The notes under the pieces are model-generated. The model did not search any database. It saw nothing but the letters and a program-made list of their open reading frames with translations, and had not been told where the DNA came from. Made by a program: the position numbers and the translations under genes. Positions 8,128-16,347 of a stretch of DNA of 64,000 nt are shown one piece after another (within the stretch, counting starts at the first letter, position 1; every line of letters begins with the position of its first letter). The stretch is from Noviherbaspirillum sp. Root189 (GTDB taxonomy: Bacteria > Pseudomonadota > Gammaproteobacteria > Burkholderiales > Burkholderiaceae_D). Location of the stretch: positions 1 to 64,000 of the forward strand of contig NZ_LMHZ01000008.1 of NCBI RefSeq assembly GCF_001428545.1. Direction: 5' to 3'.

Positions 8128-8871
8128 TTACAGACCGTGCTGCAAACGATTGCCGACGCTTTGCGGCAAGCCGGCGGAGCGAATCTTTTCCGCCGCCGTA
8201 TCGTAGTCATACGGCACGCGGAAATAGATCAGCTCATGTGTGACATCGTCATACAGCGCATAACAAGCGGCGGGATTGCCATCGCGCGGCTGGCCGACCG
8301 AACCGGGCAGTACCAGCCAGTGCCGCTGTGTGCCGAGAGGAATGCTGCTATCGCCGGTCGGCACGAAGGACGACACCTTGCCCGTCGGCGACATGTTGTA
8401 CAAGGCCGGTTGATGCACGTGTCCGCAAAAGGTAATCCGGCACTGCGTCGCGTACATGCTCTTCAGCGCCTCCACCGTGCCGGTAATGTATTCCCAGCTG
8501 TGCGGGTCGGCCGCGGTAGCATGCACGAAGAGGCAATGACCGGTCTCCTGCGTCATGGGCAGTTGCTCGAGAAAGTTGCGCTGCTGTTCATTGAGCTGCG
8601 AACGCGTCCATTCGACCACTGCGCGTGCCTGGGGATTCATGTTCTTGCCCGCCGCCTGTGAAATCGCGGCATCATGGTTTCCCTGCACCGCGATCGCACC
8701 GTCGGCGACGTACTCCATCACGGTATCGACCACCCAGCCCGGATCGGCGCCGTAGCCGACAAAGTCACCCAGAAAGGCATAACGTTGGGCGCGGCGCTCT
8801 TCGGCATGCGCAAGACAGGCGGTGAACGCCTCACGGTTGGCATGGATATCGGTAAGGATGGCGATCAGCAT
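8128..8871 (-). CDS. Metallophosphoesterase (calcineurin-like)
   Basis: This 247-residue phosphoesterase keeps the metal-binding set: Asp8 and His10 (LTDIHAN), Asp36 (LGDFVGYG), Asn65-His66 (GNHD), His117, and the terminal GHVHQP (150-155). It belongs to the YfcE/MJ0936-like group, which hydrolyses phosphodiesters or phosphoproteins; the substrate cannot be read. It is the first gene of a pair with the downstream kinase-USP gene, 3 bases apart. A kinase beside a phosphatase-fold protein invites the idea of opposing activities, which is inference. Confidence 0.92.
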   Translation of the reverse strand: MLIAILTDIHANREAFTACLAHAEERRAQRYAFLGDFVGYGADPGWVVDTVMEYVADGAIAVQGNHDAAISQAAGKNMNPQARAVVEWTRSQLNEQQRNFLEQLPMTQETGHCLFVHATAADPHSWEYITGTVEALKSMYATQCRITFCGHVHQPALYNMSPTGKVSSFVPTGDSSIPLGTQRHWLVLPGSVGQPRDGNPAACYALYDDVTHELIYFRVPYDYDTAAEKIRSAGLPQSVGNRLQHGL

Positions 8872-9005
8872 GGTGGCGAGCGGGTATCGTACTTACTGGT
8901 GGGGCAAATCCTGCCCATGAACGGCACACCGACACTATCGGCATGCCATGTGAAGCACCTATCTTATCGTGCGAGTCTTTGAGTTTCCTTACACCGCATG
9001 AACGT

Positions 9006-9713
9006 TCAGGTTGCGCTCGCAATGTATTCCCGATAGCCGCGTGCCCGTAGCTCGCAGGCAGGGCAGGTCCCGCAGCCATAGCCCCAGTCATGCAGTGCGC
9101 CGCGTTCGCCGAGATAGCAGGTATGCGTGTCAGCCCGGATCACATCGACCAGCGCCTGGCCGCCAAGGTCAGCGGCAAGCTTCCAGGTTTCGGCCTTGTT
9201 GATCCACATCAGCGGAGTTTCAAGCTTCAGACGTGTCGCCATGCCCAGATTGAGCGCTACCTGCAAGGCTTTCATCGTATCGTCGCGGCAGTCGGGATAA
9301 CCGGAAAAATCGGTTTCGCACATCCCGCCGACCAATACATCGAGTCCACGGCGATAGGCGACGGTGGCAGCCACCGTCATGAACAGAAGGTTGCGCCCCG
9401 GCACGAAGGTATTGGGCAAGCCGTCGTCCTGCATTGTGATTGCGACATCACGTGTCAGTGCAGTGTCGGAAATGCTGGCAATCAGCGAGAGGTCGATCAT
9501 ATGGTCATCGCCCAGCCGGGTATCCCAGTCCGACGACAGCGACCGCATTGTCCGTAGCAAGGCAGGTCTCACGCTGAGTTCGATGGCATGCCGCTGCTTG
9601 TAGTCGAAGCCGATGGTTTCCACGCGCGCATAGCGGGAAAGCGCCCAGGCGAGGCAGGTGGCGGAATCCTGTCCGCCGCTGAAAAGAACGAGTGCGCCGT
9701 TGTTGGTAGTCAT
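9006..9713 (-). CDS. queC: 7-cyano-7-deazaguanine synthase
   Basis: QueC makes preQ0 from 7-carboxy-7-deazaguanine in queuosine tRNA modification. The 235-residue product has the PP-loop ATP pyrophosphatase motif SGGQDS (12-17) and the family C-terminal zinc site (one Cys in HTCYLG plus CGTCPAC). The start at 9713 ([17 protein letters not shown]) gives the usual N terminus; the longer frame adds 24 hydrophobic residues. The partner queF lies near 62 kb. No queD or queE is adjacent. Confidence 0.96.
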   Translation of the reverse strand: MTTNNGALVLFSGGQDSATCLAWALSRYARVETIGFDYKQRHAIELSVRPALLRTMRSLSSDWDTRLGDDHMIDLSLIASISDTALTRDVAITMQDDGLPNTFVPGRNLLFMTVAATVAYRRGLDVLVGGMCETDFSGYPDCRDDTMKALQVALNLGMATRLKLETPLMWINKAETWKLAADLGGQALVDVIRADTHTCYLGERGALHDWGYGCGTCPACELRARGYREYIASAT

Positions 9714-9851
9714 GAGTCGGATCAAAAAATAAATGGAGAAGCAGGCCGCGATGATCAGGAATCTTTCCGCTGGCATCGGCTGCAATGCGTACGACCTGGC
9801 GAATCAGTCGGAACTGTCGGGCTTGCTGACGGTGCTTACGCAGATTATGGC

Positions 9852-10679
9852 TTACGGTGTCTTGCGATTCAGTTCCTGCAAGGTTTGTTCGATATAGTCG
9901 CCGTTATCTTCGCTGTAGCGTACGCGCACTGGATACCACTCCAGCGTCGGCGCCAGCCAGATGTCGAGAAGCTGGTCCTTCGAATCGGGCGTCGGCACCC
10001 GCTGCACATGCAGGCTGTTAAGTTCGCCCAGCGGCGTGTGAATAGTATCCTGGCCGACTACCTTGAACACCCATTCATCCGCATCGCGCTGACCCGCTAC
10101 GACCACCTTCCACACAAAGCCCGTCTTGAACTTTTTGGACATCCCACGGGCGACCCCGGCGAGTTGCCAGATCACGCTGTTGCGATCCTGCTCGCCGCCC
10201 TGGATGGGATATTGTTCGTCGGAGCTGCTGAAGGTAATCCGGTTTTCCGAGCGATCGAAAGATGTGGTGGTCGCCGGGCGCCGAAAGCGTTTTTCCGTAA
10301 TGCTGGTGGGCGCCAGCCCATCAGCATCGATAAGGCCTTCGCTTTTCGTATCGAGTATTTTGCCGACGATCATCGCGCGGGCTTCATTGCTGATGCTGAA
10401 GGAATTGCCCGTCATGCTCCAGCGCATGACCGCATCGCCTTCGATCGGCATGCCTTTCTGTTTTGCCTGTATGGAATAGGACAGGTCAGCCGAAGGGGGG
10501 AAACTGATCTTCGCTTTTGTCGCCGGCTTTGCGGACGCCACAGGTATTACAGGCACCACAGATGCTACCGGCACCGCAATTGCCGTGGTGGGTTTGGTGG
10601 CCGCGTTTGCCGCGACCGTGCCCGCTAGCAAGCCGGACAGTAGGACGGCCGCAGCCATCGTTCGCATGAGTGTATTCAT
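9852..10679 (-). CDS. DUF3108 secreted protein (second of tandem pair)
   Basis: This 275-residue protein has a signal peptide (MNTLMRTMAAAVLLSG..., cleavage near ANA, about residue 26), a low-complexity Ala/Val/Pro linker to about residue 60, and a DUF3108 domain. Repeated features shared with the upstream gene are a YPxQGGEQDRxSVxWQLAG segment, a WxxxVxGxxxIxTPxG segment and a final IWLAPxxxWYPVRxR segment. The start at 10679 lies 2 bases after the stop of the upstream paralogue, so the two are co-translated. A role in the envelope is likely; the biochemical function is unknown. Confidence 0.87.
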   Translation of the reverse strand: MNTLMRTMAAAVLLSGLLAGTVAANAATKPTTAIAVPVASVVPVIPVASAKPATKAKISFPPSADLSYSIQAKQKGMPIEGDAVMRWSMTGNSFSISNEARAMIVGKILDTKSEGLIDADGLAPTSITEKRFRRPATTTSFDRSENRITFSSSDEQYPIQGGEQDRNSVIWQLAGVARGMSKKFKTGFVWKVVVAGQRDADEWVFKVVGQDTIHTPLGELNSLHVQRVPTPDSKDQLLDIWLAPTLEWYPVRVRYSEDNGDYIEQTLQELNRKTP

Positions 10680-10681
10680 CG

Positions 10682-11857
10682 TTAGTTGGTTTGTGTCGCC
10701 GGCGGTATGCCGGCATTCAGATTGGACAAGGACATTTCCAGATAGTCGCCGTTGGTCGATGTCTGGCGCAGCCTGACCGGATACCATTGCTGTTGCGGTG
10801 CGAGCCAGATGTCGATGATCTGGTCGTAAGCTTTTTGACGAGGCGCACGCCGTACATGCCAGGCTTTCATCTTGCCGAAGGGCGTCTCGATCTCTTCCTC
10901 GCCAATCACGCCGATGCGCCATGTTTCAGCGTCGCGAGCGCCGGCCACCACGATATCAAACGCTGCGCCCGGCACAAAACGTCCCGGATCGCCGCGACCG
11001 ATGCCGGCCAGTTGCCACATCACGCTGGCGCGATCCTGTTCGCCACCCTGATAAGGGTAGACGGCTTCCGATGCGGAAAAGGTAATTTTTCGCTTTTCCT
11101 GCTGAAAATGGGTATTGGTCTGCGACTTGTTCCGTGGCTTTTCGCTGTACAGGAGCGGGGCGACGCCCTGTTCGCTGATCAAGCCCTCGCTCCTGAATTG
11201 CAGCACAGTCAGGTTGATCAGCAGTAGCGAGGCATTGGCTTCGCCGGTAATACTGTAACGCCCGCCTGCGCTTTCCCAGACGAAGGTTCCAGATCCATAC
11301 CATTTCTGTTGGCCGCGCAATGCAATCACGTCATAGTCAAGTTGTGCGGAAGGCGGCAAGGCAACGGGGTATTGCGGTGCTTCGGTAGTGGCAGATGCGG
11401 TGCTCTCGGCGGGAGAGAGTGGCGTCGGTTCCGCCGAATCTGCCGTATCAGGCGTGGCCACCACCACGGGTGTTTCCACGCTGGTACCGGGTGCTTCCAT
11501 GCCGGCCGGTGCAAGCTGCGCGAGTGCGTCCGGGTTGGGCGCCGGCGCGGCTTCAGGCGGAGGTGGTGGCGATGCTGCCGGTGGTTTTGGCGGCTTCGGT
11601 CTGGCAGGGCGCGGTTTTTTTGGAATCGTTTTCTTTGGCGGCGGTGCAGGGGTTGCTACTGGGACAGGGGGAGCCTCGTTCAGCGCGATGGTGATGACGG
11701 GTGCCTGTTGCTCGCCTTGCAGGGACGGCAGACCGAGACGTCCTTCTGCCCATTGAAAAACCAGTAGATGCAGGAATGCAGTCACCACCAGGACGACAAC
11801 GATGCGCGGCGCCCGGTGCTTTTTGGATGGTCTGCCAGAATGCGGAAAATCGATCAT
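10682..11857 (-). CDS. DUF3108 protein with TonB-like N terminus
   Basis: This 391-residue paralogue of the next gene has a cytoplasmic basic N terminus, one membrane helix (about 18-36, IVVVLVVTAFLHLLVF) and a long Pro/Lys/Ala-rich periplasmic segment (about 60-170, PPPKKTIPKKPRPARPKPP) like the extended region of TonB. A C-terminal DUF3108 domain follows (from about 185). It lacks the TonB C-terminal fold. The architecture suggests an inner-membrane-anchored protein reaching across the periplasm. It is divergent from phaM. Function is unknown. Confidence 0.87.
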   Translation of the reverse strand: MIDFPHSGRPSKKHRAPRIVVVLVVTAFLHLLVFQWAEGRLGLPSLQGEQQAPVITIALNEAPPVPVATPAPPPKKTIPKKPRPARPKPPKPPAASPPPPPEAAPAPNPDALAQLAPAGMEAPGTSVETPVVVATPDTADSAEPTPLSPAESTASATTEAPQYPVALPPSAQLDYDVIALRGQQKWYGSGTFVWESAGGRYSITGEANASLLLINLTVLQFRSEGLISEQGVAPLLYSEKPRNKSQTNTHFQQEKRKITFSASEAVYPYQGGEQDRASVMWQLAGIGRGDPGRFVPGAAFDIVVAGARDAETWRIGVIGEEEIETPFGKMKAWHVRRAPRQKAYDQIIDIWLAPQQQWYPVRLRQTSTNGDYLEMSLSNLNAGIPPATQTN

Positions 11858-12062
11858 TCCGCTAGTGTAGCAACCTCTGCGCCGTCATCGTGGGCAGACG
11901 TCAAGTTTCATTGCGGCAAGGACGTCGCGACGTGCGGCAAAGCGTATTTTGCGCCGCCGGTCTTTGATTGTTCTCACATGACAGCTGGCCCGGCCGGGTG
12001 CATACTTCCGGGAACTGGCGAGTTTTCGCCTACGTCAGCTTTTCACTACGCGGAGGTTTTTC

Positions 12063-12812
12063 ATGATTAAACCGGAGATGCCGAACTTTCCCGGAATGGG
12101 TGCGATGACCGATACATTGGACTTCGTAAAAAATCTGTGGGGAAGCATGGGTATTCCCGGCATGAACATGCCGGGTAAAAATGGGCCCGGCATGAACATT
12201 CCGGGAATGAATATACCGGGCATGGTCATGCCGACTCTGTCCGTTGAAGAAATCAACAAGAAGATTGCCGATCTCAGGGCGGTGGAAAACTGGCTGACGC
12301 TCAATATGAACATGCTGCGCGGCACGATACAGGCGCTCGAAGTCCAGGCCGCAACGATTTCCACTTTGCAGACGATGAGCGAGACGTTCACCGCCACCAT
12401 GCAGGCCGGGGCCGATGCCGCCAAGCCTAGAACTGCAGGTGCGTCCAATGGTAGTGGTGGTAACGGCGCCGGCAGTCACAGCAGCGCCGCAAGCACATCC
12501 GGCCAGGCTGATGACGAGGCCGGCGAGAAACGCAAGGGTGCGCCCGAACCGACCAGCAAGGATGAAATCGACGCGGCAAGTCTGACCGCGCCGCTGGTCA
12601 ATGCGGCGGCATGGTGGAATATGCTGCAGGACCAATTCAAGCAGGCGGTCAGCAATGCGATGACGGAAGTGCCGAAGACGAGCGATAGCCCTGACAGTAA
12701 CGGCAACGGTAACAGCAAGCCCAAGGCTTCCGCAAAAAGCGTATCGAAGGACAAGGTCGAACCGGCAGCAAAGACGGCGTCGTCAAGCCGCAAGTCAAAG
12801 CCGACCAAATAA
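12063..12812 (+). CDS. phaM: PhaM-type polyhydroxyalkanoate granule regulatory protein
   Basis: This 249-residue protein has the PhaM core: SVEEINKKIADLRAVENWL (60-78), then a helix continuing LNMNMLRGTIQALEVQ. The N-terminal region (30-57) is an unusual Gly-Met-Asn-Ile/Met-Pro repeat (IPGMNMPG, GPGMNIPG, MNIPG). The C terminus is Ser/Gly-rich and ends in a Lys/Ala/Ser-rich tail like histone H1, as in PhaM of Cupriavidus, where this tail binds DNA and the protein activates PHA synthase and anchors granules to the nucleoid. No pha genes adjoin it. The function is taken from the family. Confidence 0.87.
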   Translation: MIKPEMPNFPGMGAMTDTLDFVKNLWGSMGIPGMNMPGKNGPGMNIPGMNIPGMVMPTLSVEEINKKIADLRAVENWLTLNMNMLRGTIQALEVQAATISTLQTMSETFTATMQAGADAAKPRTAGASNGSGGNGAGSHSSAASTSGQADDEAGEKRKGAPEPTSKDEIDAASLTAPLVNAAAWWNMLQDQFKQAVSNAMTEVPKTSDSPDSNGNGNSKPKASAKSVSKDKVEPAAKTASSSRKSKPTK

Positions 12813-12874
12813 ATCCATTCACGGTCACGCGGTGTTCCGGTGTTTGATAAGCAGCTGCGTGTTCCGGATTTGCC

Positions 12875-12906
12875 TATGTTGCGCTTGCAATGCTTGGCGC
12901 AACATA
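12875..12906. terminator. Hairpin between convergent phaM and MFS genes
   Basis: TATGTTGCGC (12875-12884) pairs perfectly with GCGCAACATA (12897-12906) over a 12-nt loop. No T-run follows on either strand. Its location between two converging genes suits transcription ending or 3'-end protection. Confidence 0.4.
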
Positions 12907-12942
12907 CGGCTGCTCGCTGTACGCGTCAGACAAGTTCCAAGC

Positions 12943-14190
12943 CTAAGCCGGTCGTGTGACCGGCGTAGCCGATGGTGCGACTTTCAAATGCTGCGCCACC
13001 CAGATCCCCGCCAGCGTGCAACCGAACGCCAGATAGCCAACCAGGTTGTAATGTTCGATCTGTCCCGCAGCATTGCGGGTGATGATCAAACCGGCACCCA
13101 GCGAAGCCAGTCCCGAGGCCATCATCTGCACCGATGAAGCGATGCTCATGAAGGTGCCGCGCACTTGAGGCGCCGCTGCAGCGGTAATCATGGCCATCCC
13201 CGGCACCATGCGCCCTGGCACCAGGATGAAAAAGATCGTCGAATTGATCAGCACGGCCCACCATGGCACAGGCACCAGATGCGTCGTCACCAGCAAAGGC
13301 AACAGCGACGCCAGCGCGACGACGCGATAAGTCCGGAGCTTGCCGTAACGGTCTGCCATCCTGCCGATCAGGCGTGAGGTAAAGAAGGTCGCCGCACCGC
13401 CACATAAATAGATCACGGTGATGAAGGATTCGGTCATGCCGACATTCGCGGTGTAGTACAGCGCGACATAGGGGATCACCGTGAATCCACCCAGCATCAG
13501 CAGCGACATGAAGAAATAGGCATTCATGTGATTGGGTTCCCTCACCACCGCATAGATTTGCCGGAAGACGTTGCCCGCATCGGAACGCCGCAGGTGCCCG
13601 GTTAATGAAGGCAGATAACGGTAGCCTACTGCAAGGAAGCCGCAGGACAGCAGCACGATGAAAAAGAACGGCGCCCGCCAGCCCAGCGTCTCGATGTGCG
13701 AGGCCAGGAACAAGCCAAGCGGAACACCCGCGACGGTCGACAGCGCAAATGCGGACATGATGGTTCCCATCGCCTGGCCGCGCCGCTCGAAGGGCACCAC
13801 ATCCGCCACGACAGTTTGCACCATGGCGCCAAGTATGCCGCCAAACGCACCCGCCAGCGCACGCGCGATCAGCAGGAAAACAAAATCAGGCGCAAGTCCA
13901 CAGCACAGGGTTGCCACAATAAACAGCACATACAGCGTCAGGATCAACTTGCGCCGGTCGAAACGATCGACATAGGTCGCTGCCAGCAATCCGGACGCGG
14001 CGGCGGTAAAGGTGTACGACGAGAGCAGTAATCCGAATTGATGGGTATCGATATGCAGTACCCGGATCAGTTGCGGCCCGAGCGGCATCATGATCATGAA
14101 ATCAAGGATGTGCGTGAACTGGATACCGGCAAGGGTCAGCAGGAAGATGCGTTCTTCTTTGGGGCTGGGAGAATGAGTAGTGTTGACCAA
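12943..14190 (-). CDS. MFS transporter (DHA1-type drug/metabolite efflux)
   Basis: This 415-residue protein has twelve hydrophobic segments in two six-helix halves. After helix 2 it carries the MFS signature-A-like DRFDRRK (about 75-81), and the second half has GRMADRYGK. An RALAGAFGG segment in helix 4 resembles motif B, and a VAGVPLG segment in helix 5 matches motif C of proton antiporters. An inner-membrane exporter is expected; the substrate is unknown. It stands alone. Confidence 0.9.
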   Translation of the reverse strand: MVNTTHSPSPKEERIFLLTLAGIQFTHILDFMIMMPLGPQLIRVLHIDTHQFGLLLSSYTFTAAASGLLAATYVDRFDRRKLILTLYVLFIVATLCCGLAPDFVFLLIARALAGAFGGILGAMVQTVVADVVPFERRGQAMGTIMSAFALSTVAGVPLGLFLASHIETLGWRAPFFFIVLLSCGFLAVGYRYLPSLTGHLRRSDAGNVFRQIYAVVREPNHMNAYFFMSLLMLGGFTVIPYVALYYTANVGMTESFITVIYLCGGAATFFTSRLIGRMADRYGKLRTYRVVALASLLPLLVTTHLVPVPWWAVLINSTIFFILVPGRMVPGMAMITAAAAPQVRGTFMSIASSVQMMASGLASLGAGLIITRNAAGQIEHYNLVGYLAFGCTLAGIWVAQHLKVAPSATPVTRPA

Positions 14191-14544
14191 GGATGTTGCG
14201 TGTTAGTTGAACAGTAAGGCCAAAATGGTTCGGCAGGCGATGTGGCGACTATGCCACATTGTGCGTGAGGAAGCGCAATGCCTGCCATGGATTACATGCT
14301 GTCAGCAGCACTGTGTGTCTGGATGCGCTTGCAAATTGAACAATTTGAAATAAAGGGAAACTGTATCGGTAGCGATTACAAAACCAGAATAGCGTGACTG
14401 AGGAAGGATGGCTTTTAGGTTGTGCATTTGCAGCATATATTCGGTCTAATCCAATAATTTTTAAGGAATATCAATGGCTTGATCGATGGTGCGATGCGGC
14501 ATGGATCGTGCTAGTCCTGTTGATATATCTTTACAGGAGGTCCT
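14191..14544. other. Intergenic interval upstream of MFS gene and small ORF
   Basis: About 350 bases with a local AT-rich patch (roughly 14430-14470). ATGTGGC-N6-GCCACAT near 14240-14259 is a small hairpin. An operator-like palindrome at 14332-14347 is listed separately. No gene was recognised; a 79-codon frame from 14394 has no family resemblance. Confidence 0.4.
14332..14347. promoter_or_regulatory. Operator-like 6-4-6 inverted repeat
   Basis: CAAATT-GAAC-AATTTG lies 142 bases upstream of the MFS start and 198 bases upstream of the small ORF. It looks like a MarR/TetR-type or LysR half-site arrangement. No regulator gene is adjacent, so it is only a candidate. Confidence 0.3.
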
Positions 14545-14646
14545 ATGTTGCACTATTACATTCTCTTTGCTACTACCGATCAATGGCTGTTTCCCGCTGC
14601 GCAACTGGAGGTGCTGCCAGAGGGGCTCATTGAAGATGAACTCTAA
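14545..14646 (+). CDS. Candidate 33-residue small protein
   Basis: The ORF has an unusually strong ribosome site: AGGAGG at 14535-14540, four bases before the ATG, and is preceded by an AT-rich TGATATATCT. The product starts MLHYYILFATTDQW and ends acidic (EDEL). It is not recognised, has no signal peptide, and is too short for a membrane protein. The strong ribosome site is the main support. It may be a genuine small protein, a leader peptide, or the surviving 5' end of a lost gene. It is convergent with the barrel-like gene, 86 bases away. Confidence 0.5.
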   Translation: MLHYYILFATTDQWLFPAAQLEVLPEGLIEDEL

Positions 14647-14732
14647 AGAGTTCTAACTGAACACGACTGCTTTGCGCTGCTTCCGAATTCCGCTCGGCGC
14701 AATGCTAGAGACGGATCTGCTCGCCTTGTCAA

Positions 14733-15845
14733 CTAGCGAAAGACGCCGATCGCCATCGGTTGTTCCGGCAAGGCGGGTGGGCGTTTCATTGTCGCGTTCA
14801 GGATCGGCTCAAAATTCGGCGCACCTATGGCGCCACAAGTTCGCCTTGTCATTTTGGACTGTCCCAAGGGGATGAGGTAGCCGACGCGTAATGCGGTACT
14901 GCCGCCACTGTCGTTGATATCCCGGGATAACTGGATATTCCATTTGTCACGCGCCACAGTGAGGTCCATGCGACCGAAATCCGTGCCGGCGCTGTAACCA
15001 CCATGCACCTGGACGCAGTCGTCCAGGAACTGCGAAAAACGGACGCCGCTGGTTGCCTGGATTTCGGTGTGCAGCGCAATGCTATCGGCATAGTAGGTGG
15101 ATTGGCTTAACTCATGCCGTAGCTCGACTTTTGAATCGGCGGTTGGCCGCAAATTCAGGTTGAGCAGGTAGCCTTCTGTTCTACCTGATGCCGGCAGGGT
15201 CGCACTACGCACGCCCGGATCCAGCGTGTCCGGGTCGGTCAGCGCTGAAACGGTAGCGGTGCTGGCGGTATTCGCGTCGACGGTGTACGCCGAAATACCA
15301 AGGTCCGACAGATACGCGTAATTGGTCCAGTATTTTCGCGCGCCGATCAGATAGCTATGCTGTTGCAAGGATTCGGCGCCATCTGCTTCTGCTGAATTGC
15401 TGCGTAATTGTGCGCCGGCGATGCGGAAACGCACGTTCTTCTTGGGCGCAAATATCCCGTTCAAGACCATTTCGGATTGTGTGCTGCCACGGGTAAAACT
15501 GCCGCCCGCACCAAACGTGCTCGACAGCGCCCGGCCGTAGTCAAACGTCAACGCGGGATCGGCCATATATTGTTCAAGCTTGGCATCCCACTTTTCTGAG
15601 CGGCTGCTATAGCCAATCACGGCGGCTTCGCGCGCCAGGCCGAAGTAACCTGGGGTAGGCCTGCCGCCGCTTTGCAGATCGGGCAATGCCTCCGTCAGCT
15701 CCCCGGTCGTCGCAAACAGGTCGGCGGTATCGGTCTGGTTAATGACTGTGGCCGAGACGTTTGCCATCGTGCCAGACAGTGCGGCAATGCAGGCCAGATG
15801 CTGCCACGCTGGCATCTTGGCGAGGATCGTCGTTGTAGAAGGCAT
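14733..15845 (-). CDS. Secreted protein, probable outer-membrane beta-barrel
   Basis: The 370-residue product has a signal peptide (about 1-32, LACIAALSGTMANVSA). The rest is made of alternating short strands with aromatic ends and Gly/Ser/Thr-rich turns (for example SSTFGAGGSFTRGSTQSEMV, FRIAGAQLRSN, SYLIGARKYW, DLTVARDKWNIQLSRDIN), as in outer-membrane barrels. Two Cys occur (a DDCVQV and an RRTCGA). The C terminus ends Phe-Arg rather than a strict Phe. No specific family was recognised. Confidence 0.7.
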   Translation of the reverse strand: MPSTTTILAKMPAWQHLACIAALSGTMANVSATVINQTDTADLFATTGELTEALPDLQSGGRPTPGYFGLAREAAVIGYSSRSEKWDAKLEQYMADPALTFDYGRALSSTFGAGGSFTRGSTQSEMVLNGIFAPKKNVRFRIAGAQLRSNSAEADGAESLQQHSYLIGARKYWTNYAYLSDLGISAYTVDANTASTATVSALTDPDTLDPGVRSATLPASGRTEGYLLNLNLRPTADSKVELRHELSQSTYYADSIALHTEIQATSGVRFSQFLDDCVQVHGGYSAGTDFGRMDLTVARDKWNIQLSRDINDSGGSTALRVGYLIPLGQSKMTRRTCGAIGAPNFEPILNATMKRPPALPEQPMAIGVFR

Positions 15846-16347
15846 GTATGTTCGATAATGGTTTGCCGAAGGTCGTCACGGTGGGCTGCATCACCTGAAG
15901 CCGTCGCGCTGAACGAATGGACAATGCCACTCGGACATAGTTGCATATCAAAAATATATCACGCGCCATCCATATCGTGGCGCGCGTCGGCGGTGATGGT
16001 TCGCCACTTCAGTCGTGCATTGAGCGGTAATAGAACCAGAACCGCCATGGCACTAGTTTCCGGAACCATGGTCATAAAGGCGGGCAGCTCGCTGCAGACT
16101 AATTTCGAAGAAACATTCATCGGCAAGCTGACAAACCCTCATACCCGGATGGTTTGCGGTATTTTTGGCTGGAGCGCTTGCGTTATTGTTTTGGCTACAA
16201 GTGGTTTTTCTTGCCGGCAGGCTGACCAGTACTGCACCGAACAATGTCTATCGGAGTACTTGCGTATTCCGCGGACCGTCGGGGAATTAAAGTTTCCGCG
16301 CTTTTCTTTGGTAGAATCAAATACTTAACTAATCATGAAGGTGTGTG
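15846..16347. other. Non-coding interval upstream of the ferritin-like gene
   Basis: About 500 bases with no gene recognised. The 218-codon plus-strand frame across it shows no family resemblance. The last 60 bases before 16348 are AT-richer and end in a TTTGGTAGAATC stretch that may hold the downstream gene's promoter. Confidence 0.35.

Noticed and set aside
7504-8661. 385-codon plus-strand frame across the kinase/phosphoesterase genes
   Set aside because: Composition is Arg/His/Gln-rich as expected for antisense of coding DNA, and the minus strand encodes proteins with intact motifs.
9588-10628. 346-codon plus-strand frame over queC and DUF3108
   Set aside because: Antisense of the two minus-strand genes; no signal, motif or ribosome site.
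15672-16328. 218-codon plus-strand frame before the ferritin-like gene
   Set aside because: It overlaps the secreted barrel-like gene's 5' end on the other strand and shows no family resemblance, signal or good ribosome site.
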